A stretch of 64,000 nt of DNA from Platycnemis pennipes. Taxonomy: Eukaryota; Arthropoda; Insecta; Odonata; Platycnemididae. A model generated the notes under the pieces. The model ran no database searches and was not told the DNA's origin. It was given only the letters and a program-made list of their open reading frames with translations. The stretch lies in NCBI GenBank assembly GCA_933228895.1, contig OW121852.1, forward strand, positions 122,693,544 through 122,757,543. The letters run 5' to 3'. This document shows, piece by piece, positions 56,990-64,000 of this stretch. The translations under genes and the position numbers were made by a program. Position 1 is the stretch's first letter. Every line of letters begins with the position of its first letter.

Positions 56990-57720
56990 ACGAGATGAAA
57001 TGCCGGACATGTACGTATGTGGCCCTCGAGTTCGTGAGCCTTAACATGAAGCGTATGTTGTCTTGCGGGCGCGTGTGTTCGCGTTTGCGCGCGCTGGGAG
57101 ATGTGCGATAGGAGGGGGGAGGAGGTCTTGAAATGAAGGGTGGGGTGGGGGTTGAAATCTTTGCCCTGCAGAGCAGTGGGAGGCTTAGTACAAACGTCCG
57201 GGGAGGTGGAGGCGCTGCGTTTGTTGGCGCGAACGGGGTGTGGGGAAGGGTCCAGTGAGAGGGCGTGGTGGGGGTAGTGCGAGGGGGAGGGGGGCTTAAG
57301 AGTAATGGCCCGTGTTTTGCATTTTGACAACGAGAACTCTTAAGTCTAGAATGGCCATTACAGAATTCCTTCACGAGTGGCCTGCCACCTCCCTTAATTC
57401 CATCCACTCCGGACCCCCCTCACCCGGCCACTAACAATCTGCCGTCCCTCCCTCCACCACTCTCCCTTTTCCTCCCTGCCCCCTCGCCCCTATTGTCCAT
57501 TCTTCCTCTCTGAACCGCGTCCTCTCCGTGCGAAGATGTTAATGCCCTCCTCCATACTATATACTGCTCCACGGAGACTCTCCCTCTTTCTCCTTCCTCC
57601 CTTTTGGATGTCTCTGCATAGTTTCTGACCTTTCGTGTCTAACTCTGCGCGGGAAATACTGGTGACATCCTCCTGCTCCTCCGTCATTATCCGAGGCAAT
57701 ACATGAATGGTGGCTGACTT
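56990..57720. other. GC-rich block, G-rich then C-rich
   Basis: The plus strand is G-rich to about 57300 and C/T-rich after 57390, the same strand switch seen at 26 kb. Frames to 154 codons are low-complexity. No gene called. Confidence 0.45.
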
Positions 57721-57729
57721 GCCTGACAT

Positions 57730-59160
57730 ATCTCATCGTCGCGGTCCCATTTTTCGTTGCTAAGGCAACTTTCTCTATTTACGCTCTACGATGATATACG
57801 ATGCTAATCATCTCTTCTAATTCTTGCTCTTGTTTTATTCCGTTGTCACATCCTGGTCGTAAGCTTGTGTTTCTTTCCTTATAGACGGGTGTACCAAGTA
57901 CTCAATGTATATTTATCATTGACACACCCCTGATCATTTGTGACTTGCTTTTGGCGTAATCAAAACGCAATACTCTGCCTGGCTGGCGCGTATAAATCGC
58001 CAGATGCCTTTATGTATTTCTCGTTGCCACTTACTTGTTTCTCTAGCTCTTTTAACTATCGTTTTTATTACATTTATAGTTTCCATGTATTTTTTCACCC
58101 TTGATTTTGTTTACATAATGCCATTTGTACTTTAAGTTACGTACGTGATCAGTACACGCCTTCATTTTGACCCTTCTACCTTATTATATTTAGAATTGTT
58201 GAAAATTTGGTCACATTAGTATTTTTAGTATGTTTTATCACTTTACTAAATAAAATTCCATATTCGCCTCCCAACCTTAATGTAACTCTGTTGCTTCAGG
58301 TCCAATTCCCCAAGTATATCACCCATTTACGTTACAATTTTGTGACGCAATGCCTCGAATTGTCTTCTATAGACCTTCTTGTTTTGTGGCAGCGTCTGAT
58401 GAGTCGAATAAATGGATAGTGATGTGTGACAGTATTTTGCTCACGTCTACATTTTTGGATATGTTTTGATATTTTTTTCTTATGTAATTATTTATTTAAT
58501 GGTATAGTGATTTAATTAATGGCTGGAAAAAACAACAAGTAGCACCGAGGTCCATGAAAATCTAAGAGTTGCTTTTTTATCGAATGAGTGTACGGAAAAT
58601 ATTTATTTCTCCATAATATTCTATTGAAGCCCTTGCATGAGCACTCTACCAAAAAGGTATTGAAGTAGGTAATTAACCTATTTTCCTTTGGTCGTACATA
58701 TTTGACATCAAAACTTTATTTCGTATTCTCTGTACTGTAATGGGAATTTTACTTGATCCTTCCCCTTGCATGCAATTAAGCGTTCAGAAGCCAATAACGA
58801 TTGGAATAAATCATATTTTTATCGTTTTTTTTACTTTCCTCATCCTCAGGAAATTGTTATTTAAAATTTTTTCAGGTTTTTCGATACGTTCCAAATTCCA
58901 GGGCCGCTGGTTAAATTGCTGTTACTTGCATTATTTGCACTAAAATTTACGGCTTTAAATCCAGAATTTTTGGCAAAACCTCATGCTGCATAAAATGTTG
59001 TGAAATTTATCGGCATATTTCTTCCATCCTTATGGCGCCCTATTAAATAATGACTCTTCCATTACGAATTCCGTCAATTGTTCGTCCTATCATCGTGAAG
59101 TATGCTTTCGTCTCTACAGAAATATATTTTCCAATTAGGAAGAGAAAAGTGACTGCTTTT
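57730..59160. other. No recognised feature
   Basis: AT-rich sequence with short frames only. Confidence 0.45.
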
Positions 59161-59164
59161 TATC

Positions 59165-59706
59165 CCAATGGGGTCGTTTACCATATTTTCTTTATTGCCG
59201 AATCTGATAGAGTTTGTAAAATAAAAGGACCCGTATTTTTCCGTTTTCTGATCCGACAATTATTTCCCGAGTTATAAGCGGCGAAAAACTGATGTTTTTA
59301 ACCCTTTCGGAAAAGTGGGTGTGGTGCAACCTCTGACGTATATCGACTTCATCGAATCAGAACTGATCCCGCGAATCTACTTCGCCTTATCGCAAAGGGG
59401 GGGACACAGCTGACTCGGCCAATAGGAGCGATTTCGACAGCATCTGTGCGAGCAGACCTTCCGAGAACCCCCCTCCACTCCCTTCCCCCTCCCCTGAAAG
59501 CAGTCAAGGACGGGAGGAAAATGACGTCAATGTTATCACAGCAGCATTTTCGGTGGGCGTCAACTTATGCTTATTTTAATTTTTGATTTATGAGTGAATG
59601 GTTGTGGTTAGAAGATTAATTTTTTCACTAAAATTCGTTTTTCGTTTCCATCTAACGATTTCGTGTACAAAATTGCGATTTCGGTTCCGATTAAACGCCC
59701 CCATTA
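59165..59706 (-). repeat. Dispersed repeat R2, copy 3
   Basis: Reverse complement of 1940-2490 over its full length. Shared landmarks include CAATGGGGTCGTTTACCAT at the inner edge (59167 on), AAGCGGCGAAAAACTGATGT, GCAGTCAAGGACGGGAGGAA and the outer edge CGCCCCCATTAT. The GC-rich centre differs by small indels. With copy 1 it forms an inverted pair 57 kb apart. Confidence 0.75.
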
Positions 59707-59961
59707 TAAAAAATAGTAAATGATTTCTCTTCCTTAAATAGTTCGATAGGTTTAAGGTTCAAAATATATTTTTCTTCTGCTGGTCAACAAATGTTTCCCG
59801 AATCGATAATTGTTTTCAATTTTTTACAATCCATTTTTAATAGTATAAGTTTCTGCACCTGTATTTTCATAATACTAAGCAACCAATAGTAAGGATGTGG
59901 GAAACCTCCACAAGAACGTATTTGCTACCATCTCATGGGTGTTTTCGAGGCTGTTTCCGAA

Positions 59962-60012
59962 CTAATAGGCCCTTCAGACCGGGAAGAAAGGTATAAGGAT
60001 ATGAATGGAAGG
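59962..60012 (-). mobile_element. tRNA-derived SINE, family A, 3' end only
   Basis: GCCCTTCAGACCGGGAAGAA followed by AGGTATAAGGATATGAATGG matches the reversed 3' end of the copy at 24.7 kb (CTTCTGACCGGGAGGAAAGG). About 50 bp. Confidence 0.5.
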
Positions 60013-60014
60013 GA

Positions 60015-60480
60015 TGGGGATCTTTGTTATCACCGTACGGACTATCATATTGTTATCAACCATGTAACAGCTTTTACCGTAGTCCCCCATGTCAATCAAG
60101 CGTGAAACAATGGCATAATGGTCTCTCTCCCACTCTAGAATATATTTGAGGTATTGATCAAGACGGACGGCAGTAGAGGCCGAAATAATCAGGTGAAATT
60201 GTAGAACAACACAGCTACGATGCGCCATTACATCTGTCGTTCGGATAAACAGAGGTACGTAACAAATTAACTGAGATCATTTTCGAACCAAAACATTTCA
60301 GCATTCATTTTTCATTAATCAAACCCCACCACAATACAAACTTTAATATGTACTTGCAAACATTACGTCTCCCTTTTTGTCCCTGCCACACATGTATTTT
60401 CGGCGACTTGTAGGATAACATGTGGATTTGGATTTAGTTCTCCCAAGCTCAGTCATTGTTAGGTTTTGCTTCTTCCTTAA
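60015..60480. other. No recognised feature
   Basis: Mixed sequence; no supported feature. Confidence 0.4.
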
Positions 60481-60486
60481 ATTTCG

Positions 60487-60600
60487 ACCTTGGTGGCAAC
60501 GGGATAAAACCTTTGGCTGCCAGTTCCAACGACGCCAGTTTGAATCCCATGCGGGTAGGATTATCACGGCATGGGTCATGGATGTTGTAGAGTTAAGCTT
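60487..60600 (+). mobile_element. tRNA-derived SINE, family C, partial
   Basis: Head CCTTGGTGGCAACGGGATAA, B-box-like GCCAGTTTGAATCCCATGCG, then TCATGGATGTTGTAGAG. The B box to ATGTTGT order places it with 30.9, 39.4 and 43.5 kb. Confidence 0.45.
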
Positions 60601-60837
60601 TTCCTGTTCAAATTTTCAAAATATCATGATCCACCCGTATGAAAACATCGGAGTAGAAGTACGGCAATTTCCAGCAACGGTTGAAGGTTATAATTTGTTT
60701 TCTACCGCGAGTTGTAAAACCTTGTGGTGGAATCATGTACCAAAGCTGGTGAGACAGCTGAGATATAAAGTTCTTTGAATGGACGCTTGAAGAATTAAAG
60801 CTAGATGATTCTATTTGGAATCACTGGACCAGAAAGG

Positions 60838-61000
60838 GTTACATCTACATAATACCCTGCAAGCCACCATAAAGGTGTGTGGCAGGGGGTGAATTCTCAC
60901 CAAACATGCACTACATGTCATGTATAAAAAAGAATTGTTGGGTTAGCTTCAAGTCCTTATACCAACATGCAGCTACCAATGTTATCCATTGCTACACTAC
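60838..61000 (-). mobile_element. CR1/jockey-like LINE 3' end, reversed
   Basis: TTACATCTACATAATACCCT, GTGTGTGGCAGGGGGTGAAT and CACCAAACATGCACTACATG are nearly identical to the terminus at 52.65 kb, making this one of the youngest LINE ends here. A deletion then joins it to the TACCAACATGCAGCTACC segment. Confidence 0.75.
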
Positions 61001-61139
61001 TCTACGCTACATTGGTTAATTGGAACTGAGGTATTTTTCGTCCAAATTTCGCTCATTAATTAAAGGCATGATATTCTTGAGATCAAATTTCCTGTCCTCC
61101 TTGAGGAACCTGAATAAAGATCACAGCGTCTGTGAAAAA

Positions 61140-61490
61140 TTCAGTCAGGCCTTGGCTTCGATACCAGATGACGGTGGTCCAGCCCTCGTGCCGGGACTGT
61201 CCTCGCGATTTATTCCTCTCGCGCGGCGCTACGCCCGCGAGGAAACCACTTCGACCAATCACGTCCCCTCACCGTCAAGCCGTATCTAGCTATCGACCAA
61301 TTACCGCGCATCAGAGGCGGCCATGGCGACCGATGAGCAATACTTTTGACCCTCGCACCCCGGACTCGTTGACTCCCCCGCAGCAAACCCAACCGTGGCC
61401 GATCCCTCCGTGGGCTGCAGAGTCCACCCCCGCACCACCCTTGATGCTCGCGCCTGCCATTAGAGGGCAGCCCATGCGTCTAGGCCACAT
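61140..61490. other. GC-rich, CpG-containing block
   Basis: Compact, non-repetitive GC-rich sequence with two GACCAAT elements (61253 and 61296) and a CTCF-like site at 61457. CpG is frequent. No simple repeats and no recognised element, so it is a good candidate for host regulatory DNA. The 120-codon frame across it has no domain. Confidence 0.4.
61457..61468 (+). promoter_or_regulatory. CTCF-like binding site
   Basis: CCATTAGAGGGC, followed by AGCC, differs at one position from the CCASYAGRKGGC core of the conserved CTCF motif. CTCF is present across bilaterians including insects. One short match in GC-rich DNA is weak evidence of binding. Confidence 0.35.
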
Positions 61491-61704
61491 CTAATTGACC
61501 GCTCCGCTATTGGAGCAATTTATTTCTTCCAAATGGGACCCAAATGAATCGGACGATTGCAGTCTCCTTCCCGGAACCATGCGTTGCGAGGCTGTGATGC
61601 TAACGGGACGTATCTGCCGTCCACCTGAATTATATTCGCGGCATTCTTCCGTTTATCCTTATTTTACTTTAATTGCCGGTCGTTCATAGAAGCGACGATA
61701 TGAA

Positions 61705-61965
61705 TAAGTCGGCAAAATGCAACTCAAGAGCGTTCAGCTGCAGAAAGAAGAGTTCTGGGTTCAAATCCAGTTTTTGCTTCGTTGCACGCTCATATCTTAA
61801 ATCCCCTCGTTCTATTTAATGGCTGCTGGAACCATAAAGAGATGCGCCGCAGGGGGCTCTGGGAAAGGAATTTGCGCCTTCAATGTAAGGGTGTAAACTT
61901 CTCACGCCTTCGAGCTTAGAGAGAGGTGAGATCTACCCCTACCTGCCGTGTCTACCTTTGTGTCG
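61705..61965 (+). mobile_element. tRNA-derived SINE, family B, copy 2
   Basis: B box in GTTCTGGGTTCAAATCCAG. The body keeps family B landmarks in order: GGGAAAGGAATTTGCGCC (compare GGGAAAGGAACTGACCC), TTCTCACGCCTTCGAGCTTA, and GGTGAGATCTACCCCTACCT. More diverged than the copy at 17.4 kb, and it lacks the GAGT tail. Confidence 0.6.
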
Positions 61966-62216
61966 ATTGCCAGTTTACCGCGCCTAATTTTAACACAGTT
62001 GTATCCATTCCCCGTGAATATTTTGCAGGCATTCTGGTAATATATCACGGTATTTGGAATATCATGGCCAAAAAATAATTGAAATTGACCCTAGAACGTG
62101 ATAGAGAAATAAGTGTTAATTACTCTCTATGAATTTGGAACGTAGGTTTTTGCAGCGGAATCCATCGTCGTCAGAGGCTTTCGGGTGCAGCTGCGTATAA
62201 CGCGTTGTCAGCGAGC

Positions 62217-62250
62217 GAGCTTTCGCGGCCATTGCAGGACGCATCATCAG
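62217..62250 (-). ncRNA. Hammerhead-like motif, left arm
   Basis: Same sequence as the right-arm motif, on the minus strand: consensus CTGATGA core, one T, stem II GCG/CGC with a 12-nt loop, GAAA, then palindromic AGCT and C. Confidence 0.45.
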
Positions 62251-62271
62251 GCAAATGGCCTGGTCATTTGC

Positions 62272-62305
62272 CTGATGATGCGTCCTGCAATGGCCGCGAA
62301 AGCTC
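62272..62305 (+). ncRNA. Hammerhead-like motif, right arm
   Basis: The core CTGATGA is exactly the hammerhead consensus, followed by one T. Stem II is GCG/CGC, then GAAA. Stem III would be the palindrome A-G-C-T, and the cleavage base C. Stem I pairs only at two positions (GC with GC). The consensus core and perfect preservation favour a functional origin, but the weak stem I leaves activity open. Confidence 0.45.
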
Positions 62306-62674
62306 GCTCGCTGACAACGCGTTATACGCAGCTGCACCCGAAAGCCTCTGACGACGTCTCTATGAATTTGTGCATTCCCTATTTTTAATCCAAGAAAGAC
62401 CAAATATAGCTTGAAGACACCCGTTTCATCAAATAATCAGTGTTAAAACCCCAGTATGATAAAGAATAGGCGCTTAGGAATTCAAATTATTCCATGAAGC
62501 CTATATATTCTGATCACCTCACCAAAAAGGGAAGTATTCCCATGAATATTTTTCCTAACTTTTGACGTTCATTTTCATCAACCAAGCATTTTCAACTTCG
62601 AAATCCATTAATGATTTCCTTTTTAAAACCACATCTCTGGCGGCCTTTGTCTGAAATAGCAGCTATCCTAGTAT

Positions 62675-62757
62675 TGGAATAGTGCATGTTTGGTAATCTT
62701 TACCCCCTGCCACACACCCTTGTGGTGGCATGTAGGGTATTACGTAGACGTTATTCC
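62675..62757 (+). mobile_element. CR1/jockey-like LINE 3' end, forward
   Basis: GTGCATGTTTGGTAATCTTT, CCCCCTGCCACACACCCTTG and GGTGGCATGTAGGGTATTACGTAGACG match the forward terminus of the LINE. About 80 bp only. Confidence 0.65.
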
Positions 62758-62769
62758 TGAAAAGTAAAA

Positions 62770-64000
62770 AGGAAAAGTGACAAATTATTATGCTGTAAAT
62801 GACATTGCTGAAGGAACGGTAACAAGATCTGTGATTTCTGGGTCTAACCATTACCTACGTACTTTGATATCTTCAATATCAGGACATCCGTAACATCGTC
62901 CATGTGTATACCTCATTCAGGTTGTTAACTATGCATAAATGATTCTCAAGTGTTACACCTGCATCGTGTTATAAACCTGTTTAGGTAGTCACTATTATCC
63001 CCCTATCGAAGGTAATTGTGTGTTAGTAGCTTCGGCGGACGTGTCGCTTCGATTTGTGTGCAATTTGAATAACAGCAATCCATTTTGGCACTAAACCTTG
63101 TCCAAGCAAGGGCTCTCCTTGCCTCCGGGACTGAAGCGTCACAGTTGAAGGACCCCTTCCTCGAAATGTGAGTTTATCACTTAAGCTCCTCCCCATCCTT
63201 AAGTCATGCGAGTCACATGGGCGAGGGAGGAGATGGAGGGGGGAATGGCATTAAATTTTAATGACATTATTTTCATGGGACCATTTCCATATCCTAATTA
63301 TTCAACGCCCCTGGAGCGTGCGTTCCTCCATTGTGGACCCCGGAGTCTCGCCTGATGATTCATGTATGTTTTGGATTAAGATACGATCAAAGAAATCCCC
63401 ACCGTAAGACTCGGCATTCGTAATTAAGCGCATTCCACTCGACCCGCATCTTCCGCGGCCGTATCATTATTTTTCATTCTGTGAATGCCGAATCCATCAA
63501 TCACTGCCTCTCACGTATTTGCTTGTTCAGCGATCCCCGCCGACTAATTTATGATTAATGCTTCGCATTTCACATCATTAATATCACAAAGTGGGGGCCC
63601 ATCATGTCTTTGGTCCGGCCGAGGGAAGCAGGGTTTAAGATTCCTAAAAATCCTCCCGACCATCCCAAATAAAGCAGCAAATCAATCAAGGATGCGTGAA
63701 TTCCAGCCGATAACCCCCGCTGAACACTTGATTTCCATTCCAGCTGACACCGCCCGTCCCTCCCTGCCCACGGCGAACGCGCCTCCAAGTAAAATGGGAA
63801 TGGTCTGCTACCACCGTGTTCCCGTGCGACCGAAAACATACATGATGAATCCGTCGACCCATCCCTCGGTAAAAATTCTAACTCCGTATCAATGCTACCT
63901 GGAAAATGGCAATTGATAACTGAGATTGTGGCCTGACAATGAACTAGTGTAGGAAAAAACATTCTGCTGTTTTATTACGGTTAAGATTCTAAAGTTTAGA
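62770..64000. other. No recognised element; possible host unique DNA
   Basis: From about 63000 the sequence is balanced in composition, not low-complexity, and shares no repeat with the window. The part 63540-63600 has several TAAT cores (CTAATTTATGATTAATGC, CATTAATATCAC). Opposed frames of 121 and 130 codons overlap at 63551-63962 without domains. Confidence 0.35.

Larger units (their letters stand above)
62124..62370. mobile_element. Penelope-type palindrome with perfect 92-bp arms
   Basis: TCTCTATGAATTTG at 62124-62137 is repeated at 62357-62370 (14 bp). After a 28-nt unpaired left tail (62138-62165, ending GCGGAATCCAT), arms of 92 bp pair without a mismatch (62166-62257 with 62265-62356). 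The spacer is only 7 nt. Perfect arms imply either a very recent insertion or arm homogenisation. Both arms carry the same hammerhead-like motif. Because the arms are identical, the same 24-codon peptide can be read on both strands; that is not a gene. Confidence 0.75.

Noticed and set aside
62116..62403. Matching peptides on both strands at 62.2 kb
   Set aside because: They arise because the two arms of the palindrome are identical; this is structure, not coding.
1..64000. CRISPR arrays, operons, prophage or bacterial gene clusters
   Set aside because: No regularly spaced repeats, no runs of long co-directional genes, no ribosome-binding pattern. The transposon types are all eukaryotic.

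Overview
This is eukaryotic, non-coding DNA, most likely from a large arthropod (probably insect) genome. The background is AT-rich and broken by GC-rich, CpG-containing blocks. I found no operon structure, no convincing host exon and no intact RNA gene. Almost everything recognisable is decayed transposable element sequence. The arthropod guess rests on the mix of a CR1/jockey-like LINE whose 3' end is a GTAGAT microsatellite, RTE-like LINE tails, several tRNA-derived SINEs, a Tigger relic and Penelope-like elements (PLEs). I cannot name the species, or say whether the window is intergenic or lies inside a very large intron.

Layout. 1-9 kb: two dispersed repeats of unknown class (called R1 and R2 here), two head-to-tail SINEs, a GC-rich block and the 3' coding end of an RTE-like LINE. 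10-14 kb: two degenerate PLE-type palindromes, a LINE 3' end and a pogo/Tigger transposase relic. 14.7-16.2 kb: a large GC-rich block. 16.4-20.7 kb: RTE relics, a SINE with an intact-looking pol III promoter, and two more R1 copies. 20.7-29 kb: largely featureless apart from pyrimidine-rich and G-rich tracts at 22.8, 25.7 and 26.1 kb. 29-41 kb: LINE and SINE relics and two PLE-type inverted repeats. 41-46 kb: GC-rich blocks with SINE and LINE pieces. 47-56 kb: the best LINE remains, including a reverse transcriptase fragment at 52.7-54.1 kb, and two PLE insertions. 56-64 kb: another R2 copy, a GC-rich block with a CTCF-like site, and a perfect 92-bp-arm palindrome.

The most interesting signal is a set of five short inverted-repeat insertions (33.9, 34.9, 50.8, 55.2 and 62.1 kb). 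Each is flanked by a 12-14 bp direct repeat, has an unpaired tail of about 28-41 nt on one side only, and carries hammerhead-ribozyme-like cores in its arms or loop. One still holds the C-terminal coding end of what looks like a PLE protein, which ties the set to Penelope-like retroelements. The copies differ greatly in sequence, so several lineages appear to have produced the same architecture. Two further degenerate examples lie at 10.8 and 11.9 kb.

No gene cooperation can be described, because no host gene is visible. The GC-rich blocks are the best candidates for host regulatory DNA, but that is inference.
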